Source of the DNA: an uncultured Oscillospiraceae bacterium | Lineage (GTDB): Bacteria > Bacillota > Clostridia > Oscillospirales > Ruminococcaceae | Assembly (NCBI GenBank): GCA_934539585.1 | Contig: CAKTCT010000012.1 | Location: 7,687-71,686 of the forward strand | Direction of reading: 5' to 3' | Length of the DNA stretch: 64,000 nucleotides | In this document: in pieces, positions 7,919-16,809 of the stretch | Layout: every line of letters starts with the position of its first letter | Numbering within the stretch: position 1 is the stretch's first letter | Made by a program: the position numbers and the translations under genes | Notes under the pieces: generated by a model | Database searches by the model: none | What the model saw: the letters and a program-made list of their open reading frames with translations, nothing else | What the model was told of the DNA's origin: nothing

Positions 7919-9130
7919 TCAGGCCATGAGGACGGCCAGGCGCTGGGCGATGGCGTCCAGAAACTCCTCGGTCCCGGCGGTGTGCTTGTTGGGAAGGGTG
8001 GACAGAGCGGCCAGGTCGCCGGACATGACTCCCTCCTGGATGGTCTGGATGGTGGCCTTTTCCAGCTTGTCGGCATAGGCCGTCAGCTCCGGCAGGCCGT
8101 CCAGCTCACCCCGCTTCCGGAAAGCGCCGGACCAGGCGAAGATGGTGGCCACCGGGTTGGTGGAGGTGGGCTGGCCCTTCAGATACTTGTAATAGTGGCG
8201 CTGGACGGTGCCGTGGGCGGCCTCGTACTCATAGACACCGTCGGGGGAGACCAGGACGGAGGTCATCATGGACAGGCTGCCGAAGGCCGTGGCCAGCATG
8301 TCGGACATGACGTCGCCGTCGTAGTTCTTGCAGGCCCAGATATAGCCGCCCTTGGACCGGATCACCCGGGCCACGGCGTCGTCGATGAGGGTGTAGAAGT
8401 ACTCGATGCCGGCGGCTTCAAATTTTTCCTTGTAATCCTTCTCATAGACTTCGGCGAAGATGTCCTTGAAGCGGTGGTCGTACTTTTTGGAGATGGTGTC
8501 CTTGGTGGCGAACCACAGGTCCTGCTTCTGGTCCAGAGCGTAGTTCATGCAGGACCGGGCGAAGCTCTCGATGGACTTGTCAATGTTGTGGATGCCCTGG
8601 ATGATGCCGGGGGTCTTGAAATCGTGGATCAGCTCCCGGGTCTCGGTGCCGTCGGGATGGGTCACGACCAGCTCCGCCTTGCAGCCGCCGTCCACCCGCA
8701 TTTCGGTGTTCTTGTAGATGTCGCCGTAGGCGTGGCGGGCGATGGTAATGGGCTTTTCCCAGGTGGGGATGTAGGGATGGATGCCCTCCACCTGAATGGG
8801 CGCCCGGAAAACGGTGCCGTCCAGCATGGCGCGGATGGTGCCGTTGGGGGATTTCCACATTTCCTTGAGGCCGTACTCCTCCACCCGGGCGGCGTTGGGG
8901 GTGATGGTGGCGCACTTCACGGCCACGCCGTACTTTTTGGTGGCATTGGCGGAGTCGATGGTCACCTGATCGTCGGTTTCGTTGCGGTGGACCAGCCCCA
9001 GGTCGTAGTATTCGCTTTTCAAGTCCACATAGGGGAGGATCAGCTGATCCTTGATGAGCTTCCAGATGACCCGGGTCATCTCGTCGCCGTCCATCTCCAC
9101 CAGAGGAGTTTTCATCTGAATTTTCGCCAT
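7919..9130 (-). CDS. icd: NADP-dependent isocitrate dehydrogenase
   Basis: 403 residues from ATG 9130 (MAKIQMKTPLVEMDGDEMTR). This is the dimeric, eukaryote-like subfamily II isocitrate dehydrogenase, not the E. coli type. Diagnostic stretches are SPNGTIRAMLDGTVFRAPI (substrate loop), KNYDGDVMSD (metal-binding Asp residues) and EAAHGTVQRHYY (NADP-binding loop). It oxidatively decarboxylates isocitrate to 2-oxoglutarate with NADPH formation. The start lies 16 bases after the aconitase stop, with its ribosome site overlapping that gene's end, so the two consecutive steps are co-expressed. In an anaerobe this short arm probably feeds glutamate synthesis rather than a full cycle. Confidence 0.96.
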   Translation of the reverse strand: MAKIQMKTPLVEMDGDEMTRVIWKLIKDQLILPYVDLKSEYYDLGLVHRNETDDQVTIDSANATKKYGVAVKCATITPNAARVEEYGLKEMWKSPNGTIRAMLDGTVFRAPIQVEGIHPYIPTWEKPITIARHAYGDIYKNTEMRVDGGCKAELVVTHPDGTETRELIHDFKTPGIIQGIHNIDKSIESFARSCMNYALDQKQDLWFATKDTISKKYDHRFKDIFAEVYEKDYKEKFEAAGIEYFYTLIDDAVARVIRSKGGYIWACKNYDGDVMSDMLATAFGSLSMMTSVLVSPDGVYEYEAAHGTVQRHYYKYLKGQPTSTNPVATIFAWSGAFRKRGELDGLPELTAYADKLEKATIQTIQEGVMSGDLAALSTLPNKHTAGTEEFLDAIAQRLAVLMA

Positions 9131-9146
9131 GGAAATCCGTCCTTTC

Positions 9147-11408
9147 TCAGTCTTTGCCGTAGCCTGCGGCGTAGTAGTTGATGAGGCAGCCCTCCAGGAT
9201 GATAGTCTTTTCATCCCGGGTCAGGCCCTTGACGTGGAGGAGGATGTCTTTGACCCCGGAGGAAGTGACCATCTTACCGGGAATGTCCTCTGTGCCCTTC
9301 TTCACCGCTTCCCGGATGCCGGGGACGAAGAGGTAGTCGCCGGGCTGGTAATCAAAGGGGGTGGACTCGTCGAGAGTAAAGGGAACGATGCCCCAGTTGA
9401 TGCAGTTGGAGCGGTAGCGCTTGGTGGCATAACTGTAAGCGATGTTTGCAACGCCGCCCAGCACCTTCTGGCAGGAAGCAGCCTGCTCCCGGGCGGAGCC
9501 GTCGCCGGGGCGGTTTGCAAAGATGCCGGAGCCGATGGTGGTGTTCTTCAGCGTTTCGGCGGGGAGGGAAAGTGCTTCCATAACGGAGGTGAGTTCATCG
9601 GGGAGGACGCCTTCCCGGACGGTGTCGGCCAAGTCCCGGGCAGCCTTGGAGCGGCCCACATATTCCGGCACCCGGCGGGAAAGGGCGAATTCCGACAGCT
9701 TGATGGGGTTGGAGCGGTAGGAGGAAGTCTCGCCGGAGGGGATCAACTCGTCAGTGGTGGTGACCGGGTCGTCAATGACAGCGGCCAGCTTTACAAGGAG
9801 GTTTTCCTGCAGGGGGTGCATTTTGGGCCAGTCGGCAATGTTGGGACCGAAGCGGAGCTCTGCATCCGGATCTGCCTTGCCGAAGCCGTAGTAGCAGCGT
9901 TTTTGGTAGATATCTCCATCGTAGGAGTAGGGCATCTCCGGGACGGTGTAGTCAACGTCCGCCGCAGAGGTGAGGACGCCGCCGTTTTTGGCCGTTGCGG
10001 CGATGGAGCGGGCGTCCATCAGCGCAACGGAGGAAATCTGCCCCTGACCGGGCTTGGAGCCTTCCCGGTTGGGGAAGTTCCGGGTGGTGTGGCGGATGGA
10101 GAAGGCGTCGTTGGCGGGAACGTCTCCCGCACCGAAGCAGGGGCCGCAGAAGGCGGTCTTCATAATAGCGCCGGCTTCCAGAAGGTCGGCGGCCACGCCG
10201 TTGCGGGTCACCGCCATGCTTACCGGAACCGAGGCGGGGTAGACGCTCAGGGAGAAGTAGCCGTTTCCGGTAGAAGCGCCTTTCAGGATGGCGGCGGCTT
10301 CCACTAAGTTCTCATAAAGACCGCCGGCGCAGCCTGCAATGATGCCCTGATCGATGCAGACCTTGCCATTTTTGATCTTATCGGTGAGATGGAGCTCCAC
10401 CTGACCGGCAAATTTCTTGTTTCCGGCTTCTTCGATCTTTCCGAGGATGGTGTAGGGGTCAGCCTGCAGCTCCCGGATGGAGTAAGCGATGGAGGGATGG
10501 AAGGGAAGGGCAATCATGGGCTCGATTTCCGACAGGTCGATCTTCACCATGCGGTCGTAATAAGCCACCTTGCCGGGGGCCAGCCGCTGGTAGCGCTCGG
10601 GCTTGCCGTGAATTTTATAGAACTGCTCCACTACCTCGTCGGTCTCCCAGATGGAGGAGAGGCAGGCGGTCTCGGTGGTCATAACGTCTACGCCCAGACG
10701 GAAGTCGGCGGAGAGGTTCTTCACCCCGGGGCCCACAAACTCCAGGACCCGGTTGGTGACGAACCCCTGGGCGAACACCGCGCCGCAGAGGGCGATGGCT
10801 ACGTCGTGGGGGCCCACGCCGTGGCGGGGCTTGCCGGCGAGGTAGACCAAGACTACTTCCGGGGCGTCCACGTCGTAGGTGTTTTCCAGGAGCTGCTTTA
10901 CAAGCTCCGGGCCGCCTTCACCCACACCCATGCAGCCGATGGCACCGTAGCGGGTGTGGCTGTCGGAGCCCAGGATCATCTTGCCGCAGCCCGCCATTTC
11001 TTCCCGGGCGTACTGGTGGATGACGGACTGGTGGGCGGGGACGTAGATGCCGCCGTACTTCTTCGCGGCGGACAGGCCGAAGACATGGTCGTCCTCGTTG
11101 ATGGTGCCGCCCACAGCGCAGAGGGAGTTATGACAGTTGGTCATGGCGTAGGGGATGGGGAAACGGGTCAGGCCGCTGGCCCGGGCGGTCTGGATGATGC
11201 CCACATAGGTGATGTCGTGGGACATCAGGGCGTCGAATTTGATCCGCATCTTCTTAGGGTCGGAAGATTTGGAGTGAGCGCGCATGACCTGGTAGGCGAT
11301 GGTGCTCTCCCGGGCCGCGTCGGGGGCGGGAAGGTCCGCTCCGGCGTCGGCGGGGATCAGCTTTTCGCCGTCAAGAAGGTATACGCCGTTGGAATCCAGT
11401 TCGATCAT
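9147..11408 (-). CDS. Aconitate hydratase (4Fe-4S aconitase family, YbhJ-like length)
   Basis: 753 residues. Iron-sulfur ligands are visible as Cys360 (AGCAGG) and Cys421/Cys424 (CGPC). SDSHTRYGAIGCMGVGEGG matches the aconitase substrate loop and NFPNREGSKPG the arginine-containing loop. The C-terminal swivel domain carries YRSNPI and RYRSNCINWG. The length and several motifs look like the hydratase branch often annotated YbhJ, so activity on citrate rests partly on its neighbour icd, which uses the product isocitrate. The ATG is preceded by AGGAGG; the gene starts 34 bases after the purB stop. Confidence 0.88.
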   Translation of the reverse strand: MIELDSNGVYLLDGEKLIPADAGADLPAPDAARESTIAYQVMRAHSKSSDPKKMRIKFDALMSHDITYVGIIQTARASGLTRFPIPYAMTNCHNSLCAVGGTINEDDHVFGLSAAKKYGGIYVPAHQSVIHQYAREEMAGCGKMILGSDSHTRYGAIGCMGVGEGGPELVKQLLENTYDVDAPEVVLVYLAGKPRHGVGPHDVAIALCGAVFAQGFVTNRVLEFVGPGVKNLSADFRLGVDVMTTETACLSSIWETDEVVEQFYKIHGKPERYQRLAPGKVAYYDRMVKIDLSEIEPMIALPFHPSIAYSIRELQADPYTILGKIEEAGNKKFAGQVELHLTDKIKNGKVCIDQGIIAGCAGGLYENLVEAAAILKGASTGNGYFSLSVYPASVPVSMAVTRNGVAADLLEAGAIMKTAFCGPCFGAGDVPANDAFSIRHTTRNFPNREGSKPGQGQISSVALMDARSIAATAKNGGVLTSAADVDYTVPEMPYSYDGDIYQKRCYYGFGKADPDAELRFGPNIADWPKMHPLQENLLVKLAAVIDDPVTTTDELIPSGETSSYRSNPIKLSEFALSRRVPEYVGRSKAARDLADTVREGVLPDELTSVMEALSLPAETLKNTTIGSGIFANRPGDGSAREQAASCQKVLGGVANIAYSYATKRYRSNCINWGIVPFTLDESTPFDYQPGDYLFVPGIREAVKKGTEDIPGKMVTSSGVKDILLHVKGLTRDEKTIILEGCLINYYAAGYGKD

Positions 11409-11442
11409 GAAGAAACCTCCTGTATGCAGTGGAATGGAACAA

Positions 11443-12873
11443 TCAGACTTTCAGCTCCGCGCCTTCGCCCAGGACCTCCCGGTTGGCGTCCAGAATGGGC
11501 TTGACGCAGTCCCGCAGGAACTCCGTGACCTGCTGGGGAGCCCGTCCCACAAAGGCGATGGGCTGCATCTCGGCCAGGATTTCCTCCCGGGTCAGGTTGA
11601 ACAGCGGGTCGGCGCAGACCCGGTCGATGAGGTCGTTCTCGCCGCCCTCCTCCTTGACCACCCGGGCCGCCGCCTGGGAGTGCTGGCGGAGCCGCTCATG
11701 GAGCTCCTGGCGGTCGCCGCCCTTTTTCACGGCCTGCATCATGATGTTTTCGGTTGCCATGAAGGGCAGCTCCTTCATCACCCGCTGGGTGACGACTTTG
11801 GGATAAACCACCAGCCCCTGGGTAATGTTCAGGAGGATGTTCAGGATGGAATCCACGGCCAGGAACCCTTCGGCCACGGAAATCCGCTTGTTGGCGGAGT
11901 CGTCCAGGGTCCGCTCGAACCACTGAGTCCCGGCGGTGAAGGCGGGATTCAGGCAGTTGATGATCACATACCGGGACAGAGAGGTGATCCGCTCGCTGCG
12001 CATGGGGTTGCGCTTATAGGGCATGGCAGAGGAGCCGATCTGGTTCTTCTCAAAGGGCTCTTCCATTTCCTTGAAATTCTGGAGGATGCGCAGGTCAGTG
12101 GAGAATTTGGACGCAGACTCCGCGATCCCGGCCAGGGTCGCCAGAATTTGGGCGTCCACCTTCCGGGAGTAGGTCTGTCCGGAAACGGGAACCACGCCGT
12201 CGAAGTCCATTTCTTCGCAGATCAGCCGCTCCAGCTCTTTTACCTTGTCGGTGTCGCCGTCAAAAAGCTCCATAAAGCTGGCCTGGGTGCCGGTGGTGCC
12301 CTTGGAGCCCAGAAGCTTCAGGTTTTTGATGCGGTAGTCGATCTCGTCCAGGTCGTAGAGCAGCTCGTTCATCCACAGGGTGGCCCGCTTGCCCACGGTG
12401 GTCAGCTGGGCGGGCTGGAGGTGGGTGTAAGCCAGACAGGGCAAATCCTTATACTCGTCGGCGAATTTTGCAAAATTCGACAGAACGTTTAAGAGTTTCC
12501 GCCGGACGACCTGCAGAGCGTCCCGCATGATGATGACGTCGGTGTTGTCCCCCACGTAGCAGGAGGTGGCTCCCAGATGAATGATGCCCTTGGCGTTGGG
12601 GCACTGGACGCCGTAGGCGTAGACGTGGCTCATGACGTCGTGACGGACCAGCCGTTCCCGTTCCTCGGCGACCTTGTAGTTGATGTCGTCCTTGTGGGCC
12701 TCCAGCTCGGCGATCTGCTCAGCGGTGATGGGCAGGCCCAGCTGGTGCTCGGCCTTGGCCAGGGCGATCCAGAGGAGCCGCCAGGTTCTGAACTTCTTAT
12801 CCGCGGAGAAAAGGTACTGCATTTCTTCGCTGGCGTAGCGGGTGCCGAAGGGGCTCTCGTAGGTATTGTACAT
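11443..12873 (-). CDS. purB: Adenylosuccinate lyase
   Basis: 476 residues from ATG 12873 (MYNTYESPFGTRYAS), with AAAGGAAG upstream; the longer in-frame start lies upstream of the promoter and is rejected. The fumarase/aspartase-superfamily signature GSSAMPYKRNPM (near residue 280) holds the catalytic Ser loop, and the second conserved block includes HLGATSCYVGDN. The enzyme acts twice in purine synthesis: SAICAR to AICAR and adenylosuccinate to AMP, releasing fumarate. It heads the purB-acn-icd unit. Placing a fumarate-releasing purine enzyme with aconitase and isocitrate dehydrogenase is not a pairing I recognise. Confidence 0.96.
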   Translation of the reverse strand: MYNTYESPFGTRYASEEMQYLFSADKKFRTWRLLWIALAKAEHQLGLPITAEQIAELEAHKDDINYKVAEERERLVRHDVMSHVYAYGVQCPNAKGIIHLGATSCYVGDNTDVIIMRDALQVVRRKLLNVLSNFAKFADEYKDLPCLAYTHLQPAQLTTVGKRATLWMNELLYDLDEIDYRIKNLKLLGSKGTTGTQASFMELFDGDTDKVKELERLICEEMDFDGVVPVSGQTYSRKVDAQILATLAGIAESASKFSTDLRILQNFKEMEEPFEKNQIGSSAMPYKRNPMRSERITSLSRYVIINCLNPAFTAGTQWFERTLDDSANKRISVAEGFLAVDSILNILLNITQGLVVYPKVVTQRVMKELPFMATENIMMQAVKKGGDRQELHERLRQHSQAAARVVKEEGGENDLIDRVCADPLFNLTREEILAEMQPIAFVGRAPQQVTEFLRDCVKPILDANREVLGEGAELKV

Positions 12874-12913
12874 TGCGTTCTTCCTTTCTTTTCGCGATCC
12901 CATAGATATTTTT

Positions 12914-12942
12914 ATTGTACCATAAACCCGCCGGGGATTCAA
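12914..12942 (-). promoter_or_regulatory. Promoter of purB-acn-icd
   Basis: Minus strand TTGAAT (12942-12937), 17-base spacer ending TTTATGG, TACAAT (12919-12914). The TATG just before the -10 box is the TRTG extension used by Gram-positive SigA. The sequence is strikingly similar to the pyrE promoter at 17093-17121. Confidence 0.8.
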
Positions 12943-12961
12943 CGAAACCGGGGGATGTTTT

Positions 12962-13006
12962 CAAAAAAATCACAAAAGGACGGTATCCGCCAGGCGGACG
13001 CCGTCC
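12962..13006 (-). terminator. Intrinsic terminator after the aminotransferase
   Basis: On the minus strand GGACGG...TCCGCC, one base, GGCGGA...CCGTCC (stem with a 2x2 internal loop), followed by TTTTGTGATTTTTTT. The stem spans plus-strand 12978-13006. Confidence 0.85.
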
Positions 13007-13021
13007 CGTTGCTTCCAGGGG

Positions 13022-14266
13022 TCAGCCCTGCTTTTCCGCGGCGGCCAGCTTGACGCAGAGACACAGCACCTTGGCCGCCTGCTCCAGGTCGGAGAGGGAG
13101 GGGAAGGTGGGCGCAATGCGGATGTTCCGGTCGTCGGGGTCCTTGCCGTAGGGGAAGGAGGCTCCGGCGGGGGTCAGGACCACGCCGGCGTCCTTGCAGA
13201 GCTGGGCCACCCGTTTGGCGCAGCCGGGAAGGACGTTCAGGGAGAAGAAGTATCCACCGTTGGGCTTGGTCCAGGAGGCGATGTCAAGGCCCCCCAGTTC
13301 TTTTTCCAGAGTGGACAGAAGCAGCTCAAATTTGGGCTGAATCAGGGCCTGGTGCTTCCGCATATGGGCCCGGACGCCGTCAGCGTCGCCGAAAAATTTC
13401 ACGTGGCGGATCTGGTTCAGCTTGTCGGAGCCGATGGTCTGGCTGGCGATGAGGGCCTTATTCCAGGCCATGTTAGCGGGGCTCATGCAGAGGACCGCCA
13501 CGCCGGAGCCGGGGAAGGTCACCTTGGAGGTAGAGGCGAATTCGTAGACCATATCCTCGGAGCCGAATTCCCTGCAGGCGTCGAAGATGTTCCGCAGCCG
13601 GTCCGGGGTGTCCGTGAGGTCGTGGATGCAGTAGGCGTTGTCCCAGAAGATGCGGAAGTCCCGGGCGGCGGGCTTCAGGGCCGCGAACCGCCGGACCGTC
13701 TCGTCGGAATAGGTGTAGCCGTCGGGGTTGGAGTATTTGGGGACGCACCAGATGCCCTTGATGGCGGGGTCGGCGGAGACCAGGGCTTCCACCTGGTCCA
13801 TGTCGGGGCCGTCGGGGGTCATGGGGACGTTGATCATCCCGATGCCGAAGGTCTCGGTGATGCCGAAGTGCCGGTCGTAGCCGGGAACGGGACACAGGAA
13901 CTTCACCTTCCCCTGTTTTCCCCAGGGAGTCTCATGATTGCCCACGCCGAACTGCATGGCCCGGGCCACGGCGTCGTACATCAGGTTCAGGCTGGAATTC
14001 CCGCCCACAAAAATCCAGGAGGGGTCCACCTCCAGCAGGTCGCCGAAGATGCGCTTCATTTCCGGCAGGCCGTCCAGAAGGCCGTAGTTCCGGGTGTCCA
14101 GGCCGTTTTCCGCCCGGAGCAGCTCCGCCGCGGGAAGTTCCAGCATCCCCAGGGACAGGTCCAGCTGGGCGGGAGACGGTTTGCCCCGGGACATATCCAG
14201 CTTCAGGCCCTGAGCGCACACGGACCGGTACTCGTTTTCCAGTATTTCTTTTGACAACGGCGTCAT
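13022..14266 (-). CDS. Aspartate-type aminotransferase (PLP, PF12897-like)
   Basis: 414 residues from ATG 14266, with GGAGGG eight bases upstream. Fold-type I PLP enzyme of the C. glutamicum AspT-like branch: DTRNYGLLDGLPEMKRIF and GGNSSLNLMYDAVARA near the N-terminus, CPVPGYDRHF, then the Schiff-base lysine Lys248 in SSTSKVTFPGSG. Family members interconvert aspartate and 2-oxoglutarate with oxaloacetate and glutamate; substrate is inferred from the family. It stands alone, with its own promoter and terminator. Likely role: aspartate formation, using glutamate derived from the nearby icd pathway. Confidence 0.88.
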   Translation of the reverse strand: MTPLSKEILENEYRSVCAQGLKLDMSRGKPSPAQLDLSLGMLELPAAELLRAENGLDTRNYGLLDGLPEMKRIFGDLLEVDPSWIFVGGNSSLNLMYDAVARAMQFGVGNHETPWGKQGKVKFLCPVPGYDRHFGITETFGIGMINVPMTPDGPDMDQVEALVSADPAIKGIWCVPKYSNPDGYTYSDETVRRFAALKPAARDFRIFWDNAYCIHDLTDTPDRLRNIFDACREFGSEDMVYEFASTSKVTFPGSGVAVLCMSPANMAWNKALIASQTIGSDKLNQIRHVKFFGDADGVRAHMRKHQALIQPKFELLLSTLEKELGGLDIASWTKPNGGYFFSLNVLPGCAKRVAQLCKDAGVVLTPAGASFPYGKDPDDRNIRIAPTFPSLSDLEQAAKVLCLCVKLAAAEKQG

Positions 14267-14311
14267 GAAATCACCCTCCAAGTTTGTCGGCCCCCGCGGG
14301 GCGTTATTTCT

Positions 14312-14340
14312 ATCATACACTATTCCGAAGGATTTTGCAA
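14312..14340 (-). promoter_or_regulatory. Promoter of the aminotransferase gene
   Basis: Minus strand TTGCAA (14340-14335), 17-base spacer ending TAGTG, TATGAT (14317-14312). Confidence 0.7.
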
Positions 14341-14433
14341 GATTTATTTAAAAATCCTGCAAATTGTCCTGACGAATAATTCTATGCTTCAGCGGGATGA
14401 ATTGTTCACTTTTTACGAAAATGCCGTAAAAAA

Positions 14434-14480
14434 CAGAAAACACGGCGATTCCCGATGAATCATCACCGGAAATCGCCGTG
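14434..14480 (-). terminator. Terminator overlapping the end of the helicase gene
   Basis: Inverted repeat CACGGCGATT (14441-14450) with AATCGCCGTG (14471-14480). On the minus strand it is followed by TTTTCTGTTTTTT. The upstream arm encodes the last residues of the helicase (HGDF), so coding and termination signals overlap. A second small palindrome (TTTTACG...CGTAAAA, 14411-14431) follows. Confidence 0.85.
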
Positions 14481-16517
14481 TAAGACCTTGAGCAATCCCT
14501 TGGAAATGCAATACGACAAGCTGAGATTTTTCATATTCCCGTCGGCGAAGGCGACGACCAAGGCGTCCCCCTCCCGGGCCGACACCACCCCTTCCCCGAA
14601 AACCCGGTGGGAGACCGCTGTCCCGATCCCCACCTCCGGCAAGGAGACCTGGGGCATCCCCCGCCGCCGGAAGAAGTCGGAAAAGAACCGGGAATCCCGC
14701 AGCGCCCAGCTTTTTGGGGCGGAAAACAGCACCAGCCGCTCCCGGGCCCGGGTGGCGGCCACGTAAAAGAGCCGCATTTCCTCGTAGTACCCCTGGGGCG
14801 ACCCGGCGGCCAGGTCCTCCAGAGCCGTCCGCCCCGGGAGGATGCCCTCAAAGGCGTCCAGGAGCAGCACCCAGTCGAACTCCAGCCCCTTGGTCCCATG
14901 GATGGTGGAAAGGGAGACCGCCGCCTCCTCCGGCCGGAAGGGCTCCGGAGCCTCGGCCCGGCGGAGCAGCCCCTCCAGTTCCCCGTAATCCCCGGCCCTG
15001 GCGCATAGGTACCGGAACTGCCGCTCCCGGAGACAGAGGGCGGGGTCCCCCTTTTCGCTGCGGGCGGCCAGCCGCTCCCCCAGAAGGGTACGGCGTTCAA
15101 ACTGCTCCAGAGCCTGCCCCGGCGTCCGGCGGCGGCAGTCCTCCAGAAGGGCCGCCAGCTTCCGGGCGAATCCCCCGCGGTCCCGGCGCCCGGCGCAGTC
15201 CCGCAGGAGCTGGGGCACGGTCTGCCGCCCGTCCGCCCGGAGAAAAATCTCCTCAAAGAGCCTGCCGTCCAGCTCCCCGGGGAACCGCAGCCGCCGGAGG
15301 GCCTCCAGATTCCCGGGCCGGGCGCAGAGCCGCAGGAAGGCGTCCTGGAGGGCGATGGGCCCCCGGCAGATCCCGGCGGGAGCCGGTTCCAGCCGGAAGG
15401 GAATCCCTTTTTCCCGGAGGAACCCCGCCAAAGGCCCGGCAGTGAGATTGTTCCGGTAGAGGACCCCCGCGGTCTGCCCCGGCGGCAGCTCCCGGAGCAG
15501 GGCGGCGGCCTCCACGTAAGCGTCCTCCATGGAGGAGGGCAGGACCTGCTCCACCCGTCCCCCTTTTTCCCGGGTGGCCCGGAGGGTCTTGGCGTACCGC
15601 TCCGGGCAGAGCCGGATGAACCCGCCGCAGCAGGAGAGGATTTCCGGCCGGGAGCGGAAGTTTTCCTCCATCTTCCGGACCTCCGCCCCGGGAAAGCTCT
15701 GGGCGAACCGGAGCAGCTCCTGGGGCGAGGCCCCCCGGAAGCCGTAGATGCTCTGGTCCTCGTCCCCCACCAGAAACAGCCCCCGGCCCTCTGGAAAAAG
15801 CAGCCGCAGCACGGCGTACTGGGCGGGGGAAAGGTCCTGGGCCTCGTCGATGTTGATCCGGGAGAACCGCTGCCGCCAGCCCTGGCAGAGGGCCGGACGG
15901 CTCCGGAGAATCCGGGCGGCGTACAGGGGCATGTCGTCGTAGTCCATGAGCCCGGCGGCCCGCTTTTCCTCCTCGTACCGGGCCAGAACCTCCGGAAAAA
16001 CCGGCGGGGCTCCCGGCGGCCGGGAGCCCGGGGCCAGCATCCGGTTTTTGGCAAAGCCCACCCAGCCTGCGAAGTCCGTGAGAAGGTCGGGGTCCGGCCG
16101 GGACCCGGTGACAGCCTCCACAGCCTTCCGGATCAGAACCTCGGAGGAGGGCGCGCCTTCCGCTCCGACCACGCCGGGGACCGGGCGGCCCTCCTGCCGT
16201 CCGAACTCCCGGAGGAGCCGGTAGCAGAAGCTGTGAAGGGTGGAAAATCGCGGTGCTGATGGGAAGCATCCGGCAAACAGCCGCCGGAACCGGTCCTCCA
16301 TATCCCTGGCGGAGTTCCGGGAGAAGGTCAGGTTCAGCATTTCCTCCGCCGGGACTCCGGCGTCCAGCAGCGCGGCGGCCCGGGCCACCAAAACCGTGGT
16401 TTTCCCCGAGCCGGGGACGGCCAGAAGCAGAGTGGGGGCTTCCGAAAGAGAGAGCCCCTGAAGCTGGGCGGCGGTAAGAGCAACGCCCATTCGTCCCAGA
16501 TGCGCAGGAATGTCCAT
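14463..16517 (-). CDS. UvrD/PcrA-like superfamily 1 DNA helicase
   Basis: 684 residues. SF1 motifs in order: Walker A AVPGSGKTT (33-41), motif Ia LTFSRNSARDM, Walker B INIDEAQD (about 220), motif III GDEDQSIYGFRGA, motif IV ENFRSRPEI, motif V IHGTKGLEFDWVLL and motif VI YVAATRARERL. The C-terminus (about residues 630-684) looks like the small barrel of PcrA (VSHRVFGEGVVSAREGDALVVAFADG). It translocates 3'-5' on single-stranded DNA. Shorter than typical PcrA (about 730) with compact 1B/2B subdomains, so it is probably an accessory UvrD-like helicase and not the main PcrA. Own promoter; divergent from pyrE. Confidence 0.92.
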   Translation of the reverse strand: MDIPAHLGRMGVALTAAQLQGLSLSEAPTLLLAVPGSGKTTVLVARAAALLDAGVPAEEMLNLTFSRNSARDMEDRFRRLFAGCFPSAPRFSTLHSFCYRLLREFGRQEGRPVPGVVGAEGAPSSEVLIRKAVEAVTGSRPDPDLLTDFAGWVGFAKNRMLAPGSRPPGAPPVFPEVLARYEEEKRAAGLMDYDDMPLYAARILRSRPALCQGWRQRFSRINIDEAQDLSPAQYAVLRLLFPEGRGLFLVGDEDQSIYGFRGASPQELLRFAQSFPGAEVRKMEENFRSRPEILSCCGGFIRLCPERYAKTLRATREKGGRVEQVLPSSMEDAYVEAAALLRELPPGQTAGVLYRNNLTAGPLAGFLREKGIPFRLEPAPAGICRGPIALQDAFLRLCARPGNLEALRRLRFPGELDGRLFEEIFLRADGRQTVPQLLRDCAGRRDRGGFARKLAALLEDCRRRTPGQALEQFERRTLLGERLAARSEKGDPALCLRERQFRYLCARAGDYGELEGLLRRAEAPEPFRPEEAAVSLSTIHGTKGLEFDWVLLLDAFEGILPGRTALEDLAAGSPQGYYEEMRLFYVAATRARERLVLFSAPKSWALRDSRFFSDFFRRRGMPQVSLPEVGIGTAVSHRVFGEGVVSAREGDALVVAFADGNMKNLSLSYCISKGLLKVLHGDFR

Positions 16518-16546
16518 GAAACCCCTCCCTCCTTTCCGTTTCCTCT

Positions 16547-16575
16547 ATTATACCGGATTCTACCCCCAAAAACAA
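16547..16575 (-). promoter_or_regulatory. Promoter of the helicase gene
   Basis: Minus strand TTGTTT (16575-16570), 17-base spacer, TATAAT (16552-16547), about 30 bases before the ATG. Confidence 0.75.
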
Positions 16576-16609
16576 GCGCATGTCGCCGCGGGCGGCGAGC
16601 CGCCGCACC

Positions 16610-16805
16610 CATGTCGCCGCGGCTGCCTTCCTCGCGCCGGGCTTCGGCTGCCGCGCGACAGGCTGCGCGGCGACGATTCAGGTGGCCCGTGAGGAATTTT
16701 CCGCAGCGTTGGCAGAAATAAGTTTTCGATCCAGCCTTTTTCAAAAGGCTGGCAGGGATGGAAGGGGCGGCGCCCCTTCCTCGCCCTCCGCAGAGGGCGA
16801 AATCC
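16610..16805. repeat. Dispersed hairpin-array repeat, copy A (conserved core)
   Basis: About 195 bp that reappear at 63711-63888. Order: a long GC-rich inverted repeat beginning CATGTCGCCGCGGC and closing GCGCGGCGACGATT (16610-16678); a variable linker; hairpin CCAGCCTTTT/AAAAGGCTGG (16731-16752); hairpin GGAAGGGGC/GCCCCTTCC (16760-16780); hairpin TCGCCCTC/GAGGGCGA (16781-16800). The core start CATGTCGCCGCGG is also duplicated just before, at 16579-16591. It lies between the divergent helicase and pyrE promoters and so outside both predicted transcripts. No coding frame of its own is convincing. Confidence 0.85.
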
Positions 16806-16809
16806 CCAA

